Under the pieces are notes generated by a model. It did no database searches, was not told the origin of the DNA, and saw only the letters and a program-made list of their open reading frames with translations. A stretch of 33,692 nucleotides of DNA from a virus: IMG/VR virus record IMGVR_UViG_3300037635_000457, positions 1 to 33,692 of that record; one strand, 5' to 3'. Position numbers and translations under genes: made by a program. Positions 15,309 to 23,147 of this stretch are shown here, in pieces. The first letter of the stretch is position 1. Each line of letters begins with the position of its first letter.

Positions 15309-15463
15309 TATTTATCCTCCTTGTTTTTTAACGCTTCAAGTATCATTTCAAGCTTCTCAAGATCATCATCAAAGACCTGGCCTTTTTGAAACTTGATGTT
15401 TTCAATTGTCATTTCAAGTCTATCTATTGCAAAAAATAATGTATATCCTCCAATTGGTTTCAT
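15308..15463 (-). CDS. 51-aa helical microprotein
   Basis: The ORF has a very strong ribosome site (AGGAGGATAGG) made from the last codons (I-G-G) of the upstream gene. It encodes MKPIGGYTLFFAIDRLEMTI and then an acidic/basic amphipathic helix (LEKLEMILEALKNKEDK). A short coiled-coil dimer is likely. The stop overlaps the next ATG. It has no recognised family but fits the coupled operon exactly. Confidence 0.65.
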   Translation of the reverse strand: MKPIGGYTLFFAIDRLEMTIENIKFQKGQVFDDDLEKLEMILEALKNKEDK

Positions 15464-15466
15464 AAC

Positions 15467-15985
15467 CTATCCTCCTATGTTGTTTTTAACCAGGCACTTA
15501 CCATAGACATGGTTGGCGTAGTTAGTTAGTTTATTTGTTATCTCTTCTTGTTCAGCATCTCTCTTGGCTATCTCTTCATCATCCATCATTGTTGTATTGA
15601 CAATCTGAACATCAACCATTTTTCTTACATGGTGTATTGTTTTCATTTCACATATCTTTGCTCTTTGAGCATCAGTCAACTTGGCAATATCAACAATCTC
15701 CTGGAACTCAGCAAGCCATTCTTTGCTATCCCAGACAGGATCTAGCGTGTAAGTCTTGATATGTCCATCCTCGTTCTCGTAAAGAACTTTGATACCAGCA
15801 TAAGTGCTTTTCTTAACAGCGCACCACTTATCAGTCTTGGGATTTAGAGTTTGGTAACAAAGCCTGTCACCTCTCTTGGTTGTCTCAATCCAATATTTTC
15901 TCTTGGTCTTGAGTTTGTATCCCCAGGGATAATTGTCAACTGTAACAGCGTTGTCAGCTGCATCCTTGTTATAAATAATAGTCAT
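15467..15985 (-). CDS. 172-aa phage protein, first gene of the minus block
   Basis: The protein begins MTIIYNKDAADNAVTVDNYP, then a Trp/Tyr-rich beta region (KYWIETTKRGDRLCYQTLN, then KWCAVKKSTY) and a helical, acidic C-terminal half. The N-terminal part matches a widespread short phage family (DUF7717-like, from memory) of unknown biochemistry. A strong AGGAGG ribosome site and a consensus-like promoter lie just upstream, so this leads the minus-strand transcript. There is no signal peptide. Confidence 0.7.
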   Translation of the reverse strand: MTIIYNKDAADNAVTVDNYPWGYKLKTKRKYWIETTKRGDRLCYQTLNPKTDKWCAVKKSTYAGIKVLYENEDGHIKTYTLDPVWDSKEWLAEFQEIVDIAKLTDAQRAKICEMKTIHHVRKMVDVQIVNTTMMDDEEIAKRDAEQEEITNKLTNYANHVYGKCLVKNNIGG

Positions 15986-16019
15986 TATTTCCTCCTTTTA
16001 AATTAACAACCACATTTAT

Positions 16020-16047
16020 ATATTACACTATACTACTCTATTGTCAA
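16020..16047 (-). promoter_or_regulatory. sigma70-like promoter for the minus block
   Basis: On the minus strand a perfect TTGACA (16042-16047) is followed after 16 bases by TAATAT (16020-16025), about 35 bases upstream of the ATG at 15985. It faces away from the terminase genes. A perfect TATAAT on the plus strand (16100-16105) precedes the terminase small-subunit gene, but has no convincing -35. Confidence 0.7.
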
Positions 16048-16115
16048 CACCTATACACTAATTAATAGTAATAAATAGCTAACAATCTTGTATTTAAGCT
16101 ATAATTAATCGGATT

Positions 16116-16562
16116 ATGATTGAGAAAATGCCAAAAAAACGAGGAAGAAAACCTATAGTCATTGACTATGATCGTGTTGAATATCTAGCGTCTCTTAATA
16201 TGGGAATTATGGATATTTGTAGGAGTTTAGGGATAGGCTGGGACACATTTAATAAACATAGAAACAAAAAAAATTCGGAATTAAAGGAGAGATTGGACGC
16301 TGGCAAGGCGAAGGGACTTCAGCTCGCAACCTCAAAGCTCATGGAGAAGATCCAGGACGGCGACTTCAACAGCATCCAGCTCTACCTCAAATCAGCAGAC
16401 CGCGATACCTGGGCAGACAAGCAGACGGTAGAACATAATCTCAACCTGGGCGACGTACTCACGCAAGCTCGGGCGCGCGTGATTGACCACAAGCCAAGCA
16501 GCGCGGGAACTAAAAAGCTTTCGTCAGAGCGGGCGAGCGTGGACGTGAGCGTGAATGAATAA
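16116..16562 (+). CDS. terminase small subunit candidate
   Basis: A 148-aa protein (or 144 aa from the ATG at 16128) directly before the large terminase gene. It starts with an AT-hook-like basic tract (KKRGRKP), then a helix-turn-helix (YLASLNMGIMDICRSLGIG, WDTFNKH) and a helical, oligomerisation-type region, the usual plan of a small terminase that recognises the packaging site. Codon use changes abruptly: the first third is AT-rich, while the rest (from about 16300) is GC-rich, so the gene may be a recombinant. Function rests on position and layout. Confidence 0.65.
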   Translation: MIEKMPKKRGRKPIVIDYDRVEYLASLNMGIMDICRSLGIGWDTFNKHRNKKNSELKERLDAGKAKGLQLATSKLMEKIQDGDFNSIQLYLKSADRDTWADKQTVEHNLNLGDVLTQARARVIDHKPSSAGTKKLSSERASVDVSVNE

Positions 16563-16704
16563 CGGGGTTAGATACAAGCATAGTTTTTTAAGCTTCATTT
16601 TTTAACCATGCGACTCTCTCAAGAAAATCAGTATTTAGCCCCCCCCCTTTTTTCTATTGCGGGTGATTCTTATACAGAACTAATGAACTAAAATTTTTTT
16701 TAAT
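16563..16704 (+). other. terminase intergenic region with homopolymer tracts
   Basis: This 142-bp gap holds a C9T6 tract (starting near 16639), a T8 run just before the ATG of the large terminase gene, and an imperfect inverted pair (GCATAGTT near 16578, AACCATGC near 16604). No clear terminator or ribosome site is seen. A packaging (pac/cos) site is possible by position only. Confidence 0.35.
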
Positions 16705-18237
16705 ATGAAATATGGAATAAAACAAGAGCGCGAGTTGATGACCGAACTATGGTCAGGACCAATCAAAGACAACCCAGTAAACTTTGTTAAGTATGTATTC
16801 CCATGGGGACAGAAAGACACCCCCCTTGAAGAGTTTAAAGGACCAAGGAAGTGGCAAGAAAAAATTTTACGAGAAATGGCAATACACATTGAGCGTAACA
16901 ATGTATTAGACTTACCAGAGATGTTTAGACTTGCTGTAGCCTCTGGTCGTGGTATTGGTAAATCTGCACTAGTTGCATGGATCATTCTATGGATGTTATC
17001 TACCAGGCTTGGTTCAACCATTATTGTTACCGCTAACACCGAACAACAGCTTAGATCAAGAACCTGGGCGGAGTTAGGTAAGTGGCTAACGCTATCAATA
17101 AATTCACATTGGTTTCATAAAACAGCAACAACCATAAAACCAGCACCTTGGTTTGAAGAGGCATTAATTAACGATCTTAAAATAGATACTGGTTATTACT
17201 ACGCCCAGGCACAATTATGGAGCGAGGAAAACCCAGACGCGTTCGCGGGTATTCACTCTTCTTATGGTGTTTGCTTAATTATGGACGAGGCATCTGGTAT
17301 CCCAGCTCCTATCTATTCTGTATCAGAAGGATTCTTCTCCGAGCCAACGCGTAATAGATACTGGTTTACTTTTTCCAACCCACGCCGAAACACAGGGCCA
17401 TTCTACGACAGCTTTAACTCTAAACAATCCTTCTGGAAGAACGTGCAAATAGACTCACGCACGGTTGAAGGCACAGACCAAAAGCTTTTCCAAAGCATGA
17501 TTGAGCAGTACGGCGAAGATTCCACCGTCGCGCGCGTGGAGGTGATGGGTGAGTTTCCATCTGCGGATGATGATACCGTAATACCAATGAGTTTAGTTAA
17601 AGCTGCGATTGATAGGGATGTATCACTTACAGCTAACGCACCGATTATATGGGGATTGGATGTCGCAAGATTCGGCGGTGATAACTCCGCGCTATGTATT
17701 AGACAAGGTAACCATGTAATGAGTATTAAGTCATTTAAGTCTATGGATCTGATGCAGTTATGCGGTGTGATAAAAAATATGTACGACGAATGCACCAATA
17801 TAGAGCAACCGCAAGAAATACTAGTAGATGTAATCGGACTAGGCGCGGGCGTGGTCGACAGACTCGCCGAGCAGAACTTGCCCGTGCGCGGAGTCAATGT
17901 CGCAGAAGCACCCGCCACGAAAAAAAATTATTTAAACCTACGCGCGGAATTATGGTTTGCGATCAAAGACTGGTTAACGCAACGTGATTGCAGACTACCA
18001 CAAGACGATGAACTCGTTGCAGAACTTGCTGCACCCCTTTATAAATATACGTCTACTGGCAAAATAAAAATAGAATCAAAAGATGAAATGCGTAAGCGTG
18101 GAATTAAATCACCCGACAAAGCAGATGCACTTGCATTGACCATGGCATCCTCCGCTGCAAGTTTTGGTGGAAGCGTTAACTTTTTAGGTTATAATTTCAA
18201 GAAACCACTAAAATCTAGGATAATCAGAATAGGGTAA
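16705..18237 (+). CDS. terL: terminase large subunit
   Basis: The 510-aa packaging motor has an N-terminal ATPase with Walker A SGRGIGKS (about residues 80-87) and Walker B CLIMDEASG (Asp194, Glu195). The C-terminal RNase-H-like nuclease has GLDVARFGGD (first Asp about 319), VDVIGLGAG in the middle and SPDKADALAL near the end. It would cut concatemers and pump DNA through the portal encoded immediately downstream. Some patches, for example 17821-17880 (35 of 60 bases G or C), are GC-richer than the rest. Confidence is high from complete motifs. Confidence 0.93.
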   Translation: MKYGIKQERELMTELWSGPIKDNPVNFVKYVFPWGQKDTPLEEFKGPRKWQEKILREMAIHIERNNVLDLPEMFRLAVASGRGIGKSALVAWIILWMLSTRLGSTIIVTANTEQQLRSRTWAELGKWLTLSINSHWFHKTATTIKPAPWFEEALINDLKIDTGYYYAQAQLWSEENPDAFAGIHSSYGVCLIMDEASGIPAPIYSVSEGFFSEPTRNRYWFTFSNPRRNTGPFYDSFNSKQSFWKNVQIDSRTVEGTDQKLFQSMIEQYGEDSTVARVEVMGEFPSADDDTVIPMSLVKAAIDRDVSLTANAPIIWGLDVARFGGDNSALCIRQGNHVMSIKSFKSMDLMQLCGVIKNMYDECTNIEQPQEILVDVIGLGAGVVDRLAEQNLPVRGVNVAEAPATKKNYLNLRAELWFAIKDWLTQRDCRLPQDDELVAELAAPLYKYTSTGKIKIESKDEMRKRGIKSPDKADALALTMASSAASFGGSVNFLGYNFKKPLKSRIIRIG

Positions 18238-18240
18238 TTT

Positions 18241-20391
18241 ATGGCAAAACAATACAAAGAAGAAATGTCCGTAAAGGTGTCAGAAGAAACCAACATGGAA
18301 AATCTTGTCGGCGTTATTAAATCCGAAATGGATGACGCTAGTGATTTCATACACCAGGTCGGTTCGGACAGAGCCGAGTCAACAGAATATTATTTAGGCA
18401 ACGAGCCAGAAGGAACTAGCTCGCTACAGTCAGAGTTTATATCTACTGATGTTAGAGAAAGCATATTGTTTATGTTGCCGTCTATCATGCGTACATTCTT
18501 TGGTACTAAGAAAGTTGTAGAATTTGTACCTAAAGGTCCAGAGGATATCCAACTTGCTGAACAGCAAACCGATTATATTAATTATATTATCCAACAAAAA
18601 AATAATGGTTTCCAAGTTTTATACGATGCGTTTAAAGATGCGCTCGTTAGAAAGACTGGTTTTGTCAAAGTGTTTTGGGATGATACAGTCAAAGCTACCA
18701 CGCACGAATACACAGGTTTAGATCCACAATCCTACCAAGCGCTTATCATAGACAAAGATGTAGAAATTGTAGAAGAGTCTTCTGTTACCGAAAGTATTAC
18801 TACCCTTGATCCTGTTAGTGGCGAGGAGATAACCCAAGAAATACCAACAAGCTATGATCTTACTATTAGAAGACTCAAGCAAAAAAACCAAGTGTGTATT
18901 GAAGCGATACCACCAGAGGAAGTATTAATATCAAGACACGCACGCGATCTTGAATCAGCATCTTACGTTGCACACAGAATGATTAAGTCGGTTTCTGATT
19001 TGGTGGCAATGGGCTACGACCAAGAGGAAGTAGAACAACATGCTGGCTACGGCGGAAGCGCGGTAGATCCAGAGGCTTTTGAAGAGATAGAAGCAAGAAA
19101 CCCATTTGATAACATGGTATACCCAGACAGAAACGATGCTGGCGGAAAAGATGTTTTATATGTAGAGCATTACTTGTTCTATGATTTTGATGGTGACGGT
19201 ATAGACGAACGCGTTAGAGTTTGTAGTATCGGCAACGGCTTACATGTTGTAAATGTAGAACCATGGGATGAACTACCAATATGTATGTTCTGTCCTGATC
19301 CAGAACCGCACACAGCTATAGGTTCATGTCCAGCTGATTATCTAAAACCTATACAAGCTGCTAAGTCACAAATTATGCGTGACACTTTAGACTCACTAGG
19401 TCATTCAATCTTCCCACGCATGGGTATTGTTGAAGGACAAGTTAATATTGATGATGTATTAAACACCGACATAGGGCAACCTATTAGGATGCGTGCGCCA
19501 GGAATGGTACAACCATTTGCCGTGCCGTTTGTGGGTAAAGAAGCGTTCCCAGTATTAGGATATTTAGACGAAGCCAAAGAAAATAGAACTGGCGTATCTA
19601 AAGCATCAGCTGGCCTCAACGCAGACGCTCTACAATCTAGCACCTCGCAAGCTGTTTCGGCTACTATGAGTGGCGCACAAGGAAGAGTAGAGCTGATATG
19701 CAGACATTTTGCAGAAGGTGGCCTCAAAGATATCTTCAAAACGGTTAATAACTTGGTTATCAAGCACCAAAACGCGCAAGATGTGTATAGATTAAACAAC
19801 AAATTCGTACCAGTAGATCCAAGATACTGGGATAATGACAAAGATATTATTGTAAATGTAGCGATATCTAAGTCTTCAGATCAAGAAAAGTTCTCAGTTC
19901 TACAAAATGTAGCGCAAAAACAAGAACAAATCATGCAATTGCTAGGACCACAGAATCCATTGGTATCAATGCAACAATACGCTAATACATTGACCAAAAT
20001 GATAGAAATGGCTGGGTTTAAAGACTCATCATCCTTCATAAATCCAGAAGTTCCACCAATGCCACCGCAACAACCAGAAGAACAGAAGCCAGATGCAGCT
20101 GAAATGCTTGCACAGGCCGAAGCAATGAAGGCACAAGTTAGCGCACAGAAGGCAATGATCGACGCTGAAACAGACAGAATGAAGATTATCATGGACGATG
20201 ACAGACAAAGAGACATAGAAGAAGCACAGCTTAAAGTTAAGGTTGTAGAGATGCAAGCTAAGTACGGCGCACAGGTTAATGTCGCAGAGATCAATGCAAT
20301 AATGGAAAGAGACAGAGAAGGAATAAGACAAAATGCAAAAGCTCAAGCTCAAGGATTATTTACAGGCAATGTCCCACCACAAAATATTTGA
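18241..20391 (+). CDS. portal protein
   Basis: The 716-aa protein follows the large terminase with a three-base gap. The N-terminal half has the portal pattern (RAESTEYYLG, then SEFISTDVRESILFMLPSIM and RKTGFVKVFWDD), the middle has the DPEPHTAIGSCPADYL region, and the C-terminus is a long Gln/Ala/Met-rich coiled coil (about residues 615-716), corresponding to the barrel of podovirus portals. It forms the dodecameric ring at the capsid vertex and docks terminase and tail. Length is typical of long podovirus portals. Confidence 0.88.
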   Translation: MAKQYKEEMSVKVSEETNMENLVGVIKSEMDDASDFIHQVGSDRAESTEYYLGNEPEGTSSLQSEFISTDVRESILFMLPSIMRTFFGTKKVVEFVPKGPEDIQLAEQQTDYINYIIQQKNNGFQVLYDAFKDALVRKTGFVKVFWDDTVKATTHEYTGLDPQSYQALIIDKDVEIVEESSVTESITTLDPVSGEEITQEIPTSYDLTIRRLKQKNQVCIEAIPPEEVLISRHARDLESASYVAHRMIKSVSDLVAMGYDQEEVEQHAGYGGSAVDPEAFEEIEARNPFDNMVYPDRNDAGGKDVLYVEHYLFYDFDGDGIDERVRVCSIGNGLHVVNVEPWDELPICMFCPDPEPHTAIGSCPADYLKPIQAAKSQIMRDTLDSLGHSIFPRMGIVEGQVNIDDVLNTDIGQPIRMRAPGMVQPFAVPFVGKEAFPVLGYLDEAKENRTGVSKASAGLNADALQSSTSQAVSATMSGAQGRVELICRHFAEGGLKDIFKTVNNLVIKHQNAQDVYRLNNKFVPVDPRYWDNDKDIIVNVAISKSSDQEKFSVLQNVAQKQEQIMQLLGPQNPLVSMQQYANTLTKMIEMAGFKDSSSFINPEVPPMPPQQPEEQKPDAAEMLAQAEAMKAQVSAQKAMIDAETDRMKIIMDDDRQRDIEEAQLKVKVVEMQAKYGAQVNVAEINAIMERDREGIRQNAKAQAQGLFTGNVPPQNI

Positions 20392-20545
20392 TATTGAAGT
20401 GATTGTTGACGATATGGTTTATGTTGGTAAAGAAATTAAAGCAAGAAATAGAAATCACGCTATGCAGATAATGTCTTTAATGTCTGGTGGTGAAGTGACA
20501 GAAGATTCTGAAATAATATATTATGAAGAAAGGACGATACACTAA
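20369..20545 (+). CDS. 58-aa protein overlapping the portal end
   Basis: I start at the ATG at 20369 (MSHHKIFDIEVIVDDMVYVG), which removes most of the overlap with the portal gene that a start at 20333 would give. The product looks like one small alpha/beta unit: IFDIEVIVDDMVYVGKEIKA, a helix with NRNHAMQIMSLM, then EDSEIIYYEE. It ends overlapping the next microgene. The pattern resembles short phage proteins beside portal genes. No function is known. Confidence 0.6.
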   Translation: MSHHKIFDIEVIVDDMVYVGKEIKARNRNHAMQIMSLMSGGEVTEDSEIIYYEERTIH

Positions 20546-20643
20546 TGAAAAAATATTTTAATAAATTTTGGACTTGGCTAGACAATCTAATGAAGCCAGC
20601 TCCTGTAATTAAAAAAAGAGGCAGACCTAGAAAGAAAAAGTAA
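20545..20643 (+). CDS. 32-aa AT-hook-like microprotein
   Basis: The start overlaps the previous stop and the stop overlaps the next start (TAATG), so it is fully coupled. The product has an aromatic amphipathic start (MKKYFNKFWTWLDNLM) and a C-terminal KKRGRPRKKK, a textbook AT-hook core (RGRP) flanked by basic residues that bind the minor groove of AT-rich DNA. The amphipathic part could attach to membrane or protein. The role is unknown. Confidence 0.6.
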   Translation: MKKYFNKFWTWLDNLMKPAPVIKKRGRPRKKK

Positions 20644-21626
20644 TGGATAAGTTGAATCAAATTTTGCAGGCAGGAGTAACCACTCCTTATTCCAAGCCAC
20701 TAAGCCCACCAAATCGTACAGGTATTGCAGCTCCATTATCCCCAATGGATCTTGAAAAGATAAAAAGACAACAATATTCTCCAGATCCAGTCATAGCCAA
20801 CTTACAAAAATTAGGTAGAGGCATGAAAGATTTTATTGTTCCAGATACCCCGATAGAAGCGCTTGGCATTTTAGGCGCTCCAGCCAAAGCAGCAGCAACA
20901 GTTGGCTCTGGTTTACTAAAATCTGTTCCAGGTAAAAAACAATACTTATACACTCCAGATATTCCTAAAAGCCAGGAGATAGATTTTATAACATCCACCC
21001 AGGCTGCAATAAAAAGCCCAGAAGATTTATACAACACAAGCACTAAATTAAACCCAGGGTTTCAGGCAGAAGTTAAGTCTATAGCTGACAACCTTGGATT
21101 AGAAAAAGCACCTAAATTTAAAATGTCCGGTGGTAAAACCATTGATGTTGAGGTTAAGTCTTTGGAAAGCATCCAGGACAAAGCTTTAAGAAAACAGGGA
21201 AACGTACAAAAGATAACAGATGGAATAAGAACCAGGATCTATGTTAATAAGCCTGCTGACTCAGACAAAGTCGTTGCACAATTAAATAAAAAATATGATG
21301 TTATAGACGAGGGCGAAAAACTTATCAAAAACACTGGATTTCAATCCAGGGGCGTAAAAATTAAATACGTTGACGATGCTGGTGACTCAGTTATAGCAGA
21401 GGTTCAACTCATATCAAAACCAATGGCGGAGGCTGCTGATAAAACTCATAAATATTACACAATACAAAGATCTTTAAGGGAAAAAGCCCTATCTCAAGGC
21501 AAAGAGGTTTCAGAAGATTTAATTAAAAAAGAAACAGAGCTATTTAATATACAAAGAAAAATATACGATGAAGCTCGTAAAAAGATAGATCCATCTTTTA
21601 AAAAAAGAATTGTTACCATAAAATAA
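20643..21626 (+). CDS. RelA/SpoT-like protein with virion-type N-terminus
   Basis: In this 327-aa protein, residues about 145-270 follow the RelA/SpoT nucleotidyltransferase pattern: VKSLESIQDKALR (171-183), ITDGIRTRIYV (191-201; compare ITDIAGVR), GFQSRGVK (232-239, at the place of GYRSxH) and AEVQLISKPMAEA then HKYY (Glu253, Gln255, His269; compare EiQ.RT..m...H..Y). The GYRSH histidine and tyrosine are replaced, so (p)ppGpp synthesis may be altered or lost. Residues 1-100 are Pro/Ala-rich with a weakly hydrophobic stretch (PIEALGILGAPAKAAATVGS), like ejection proteins. No HD hydrolase domain is seen. It may be a virion-delivered or toxin-like effector. Confidence 0.6.
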   Translation: MDKLNQILQAGVTTPYSKPLSPPNRTGIAAPLSPMDLEKIKRQQYSPDPVIANLQKLGRGMKDFIVPDTPIEALGILGAPAKAAATVGSGLLKSVPGKKQYLYTPDIPKSQEIDFITSTQAAIKSPEDLYNTSTKLNPGFQAEVKSIADNLGLEKAPKFKMSGGKTIDVEVKSLESIQDKALRKQGNVQKITDGIRTRIYVNKPADSDKVVAQLNKKYDVIDEGEKLIKNTGFQSRGVKIKYVDDAGDSVIAEVQLISKPMAEAADKTHKYYTIQRSLREKALSQGKEVSEDLIKKETELFNIQRKIYDEARKKIDPSFKKRIVTIK

Positions 21627-21851
21627 TTAAGTTGGTAATTTAGGAAGTTTTTTGCCTATACCACCAAATCTTTTATCAAACTCTCCTTTGTTTAATATTT
21701 CCCCATCATCAAAGAAATCTCCAATTTGTAAGGCGTTAGCGGTTTCCCAGTTGTTATCTTTTATAAAATAACCAAAGTAAGTTTTTCTGCCTGTAGGCAT
21801 TAAAACCGCTGGGCTGTTCTCCCATTCAAAATAAAATGTTTTGTTCTCCAT
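21627..21851 (-). CDS. 74-aa protein convergent to the RelA/SpoT-like gene
   Basis: I start at the ATG at 21851 (MENKTFYFEWENSPAVLM); a longer frame would need a TTG. The product is beta-rich and acidic, with WETANALQIGDFFDDGE. A perfect TATAAT on the minus strand lies six bases before the ATG and there is no ribosome site, so the mRNA would be nearly leaderless. Its stop abuts the stop of the RelA/SpoT-like gene (TAATTA). An antidote or regulator of that neighbour is a guess from orientation; an ordinary small phage protein is equally possible. Confidence 0.5.
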   Translation of the reverse strand: MENKTFYFEWENSPAVLMPTGRKTYFGYFIKDNNWETANALQIGDFFDDGEILNKGEFDKRFGGIGKKLPKLPT

Positions 21852-21872
21852 CCGATTATTATACAATAAGTT

Positions 21873-22145
21873 ATGGCATTAACATATAGAGGCGAAAAAT
21901 TCGCGGGTTATAACAAACCTAAACGTACACCTGGCCATAAAACAAAGTCACACGCTGTTCTAGCAAAGTCAGGAGACAGGATTAAATTAATTCGCTTTGG
22001 TCAACAAGGTGTTAGTGGCGCTGGTAAAAACCCTATGACTGCCAAGGGCAAAGCTAGAAGAAAATCATTTAAAGCGAGACACGCTAAGAATATCGCAAAG
22101 GGTAAGTTGTCAGCAGCTTACTGGGCTAACAAAGTAAAATGGTAA
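21873..22145 (+). CDS. basic DUF6321-like phage protein
   Basis: The 90-aa, very basic protein reads MALTYRGEKFAGYNKPKRTP, then KSHAVLAKSGDRIKLIRFGQ, GVSGAGKNPMTAKGKARRKS and AAYWANKVKW. I recognise this as a family widespread in marine and other phages (DUF6321-like). Its charge and conserved FKARHAKNIAKGK segment suggest nucleic-acid binding; it could be packaged or act on DNA condensation. It precedes another conserved basic microgene. Confidence 0.75.
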   Translation: MALTYRGEKFAGYNKPKRTPGHKTKSHAVLAKSGDRIKLIRFGQQGVSGAGKNPMTAKGKARRKSFKARHAKNIAKGKLSAAYWANKVKW

Positions 22146-22155
22146 GGAGATAAGT

Positions 22156-22302
22156 ATGCCAAAAGGACTATACGCAAACATACATGCAAAAAGAAAAAGA
22201 ATCAAAGCTGGTTCTAATGAGAAAATGAGAAAGCCTGGAACTAAAGGCGCACCTAAAGCTAGTGCTTTTAAGAAAGCAAAAAGAACAGCTAAAAAGAAGT
22301 GA
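22156..22302 (+). CDS. 48-aa basic phage protein (GLYANIHAKRKR family)
   Basis: An ATG with AAGGAGA upstream encodes MPKGLYANIHAKRKRIKAGS, then EKMRKPGTKGAPKASAF and a lysine-rich tail. The GLYANIHAKRKRI.AGS.EKMRKPG pattern is a well-conserved short phage family (DUF5872-like, from memory) of unknown role. About 40 percent of residues are Lys or Arg, so nucleic-acid binding is likely. It is immediately downstream of the DUF6321-like gene, a pairing I associate with phage genomes. Confidence 0.75.
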   Translation: MPKGLYANIHAKRKRIKAGSNEKMRKPGTKGAPKASAFKKAKRTAKKK

Positions 22303-22382
22303 AGTTTATAAGTTATCTTATAGACAAATTTTTAGAACGGTCATTCCAAAAAACAGAAGACAGATTAACAAAATCTAAATGA
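22299..22382 (+). CDS. possible 27-aa microprotein, GTG start
   Basis: A GTG overlapping the previous stop opens a frame (VKFISYLIDKFLERSFQKTE and seven more residues) whose TGA overlaps the ATG of the next gene. The product would be one amphipathic helix. It exactly fills a 76-base gap. There is no good ribosome site and GTG starts are rare here, so it may be chance. Confidence 0.3.
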   Translation: MKFISYLIDKFLERSFQKTEDRLTKSK

Positions 22383-22729
22383 ACGACATTGTTACCTTAA
22401 TAACCGAGTTAGGTTTTCCTGTAGCTGCGGCTATAGGTTTAGGTATGTTCGTATGGAAACTGATTAACAGAATTATAGATGGTATGGAAACTAAATTAGA
22501 TACCGTAGATGATAAGGTTAATACATCACTCACAGCTATGGAAGATAGACTAGGAACAAAACTAGACACACAACATGGTATTCTTGTAGCATTGATAGAT
22601 AGAGTCAGGTCGTTAGATAACGAGATTATCAGACAAGACACAATGATTAAAACCATGTTAGGTGTACCACAATTAATAGACACTAACAAAATAGGTAAAG
22701 CAAAAAGAAATGACAAAAGGAAAGATTAG
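22379..22729 (+). CDS. single-TM coiled-coil protein at the head of the curli-like block
   Basis: The 116-aa protein has one membrane helix near the N-terminus (ELGFPVAAAIGLGMFVWKLI, about residues 10-29), then a long heptad-patterned helix (IDGMETKLDTVDDKVNTSLT onward) and a basic C-terminal tail (IGKAKRNDKRKD). This resembles small phage membrane proteins of the XhlA/holin-accessory kind, but I see no specific signature. It overlaps csgF by 20 bases, so it is probably co-expressed with the secretion genes and may belong to that system or to membrane lysis. Confidence 0.65.
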   Translation: MNDIVTLITELGFPVAAAIGLGMFVWKLINRIIDGMETKLDTVDDKVNTSLTAMEDRLGTKLDTQHGILVALIDRVRSLDNEIIRQDTMIKTMLGVPQLIDTNKIGKAKRNDKRKD

Positions 22730-23147
22730 TTTATTGGTATTATGTTTATCTGTATCAGCAGATGAAATGGTACATAAATTTAAGTCACCGTCATTCTCTG
22801 GTATTGGTACATCTGCACACTATTTGACTATAGAAAACCAAATGCACACTAGAAAGATGACTCTAAAAGCAGAGATCAAAGCATTACAAGACGAGATAGA
22901 AAGAGATAAAGAAAATACTACACTAGCTAGGTTTATTAGAAACTTGGAAAGCAGAATCTATGCACAGCTATCAAGACAGCTAGTAGAAAACTTATTTGGT
23001 GAAACTGCAAGCACCAGTGGTATTTTAGAGTTAGAAGGTAACACTATAGAGTATAATGTTGTTGACGGTATAATAACTTTAACAATAACGGATTCTAATG
23101 GTGATACAACGACTATATCTTTACCTGTTGGCAACTTTACTTTCTAG
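22710..23147 (+). CDS. csgF: CsgF-like curli accessory protein
   Basis: The 145-aa protein has a signal peptide (MTKGKISLLVLCLSVSA, cleavage before DEMVHKF). The mature N-terminus, HKFKSPSFSGIG then AHYLTIENQ, matches the CsgF segment (F..NP.FGG.P..G..LL..A..QN) that plugs into the CsgG channel and forms its second constriction. The middle helix (LARFIRNLESRIYAQLSRQL) corresponds to CsgF FTQAIQSQIL..L, and the C-terminal strands (IEYNVVDGIITLTITDSNGD) to its VDI...GQLQLNVTD region. It would sit at the outer-membrane pore encoded next. The mature part is longer than E. coli CsgF. Confidence 0.85.
   Translation: MTKGKISLLVLCLSVSADEMVHKFKSPSFSGIGTSAHYLTIENQMHTRKMTLKAEIKALQDEIERDKENTTLARFIRNLESRIYAQLSRQLVENLFGETASTSGILELEGNTIEYNVVDGIITLTITDSNGDTTTISLPVGNFTF

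Noticed and set aside
16608-16691. 27-aa ORF (MRLSQENQYLAPPLFSIAGD...) in the terminase gap
   Set aside because: No ribosome site, reads through the C9T6 tract and has no recognisable features; chance ORF more likely.
19401-20294. 146- and 137-aa minus-strand ORFs in the portal gene
   Set aside because: Cys/Ser-rich antisense shadows of the portal coiled coil and body, without start signals.
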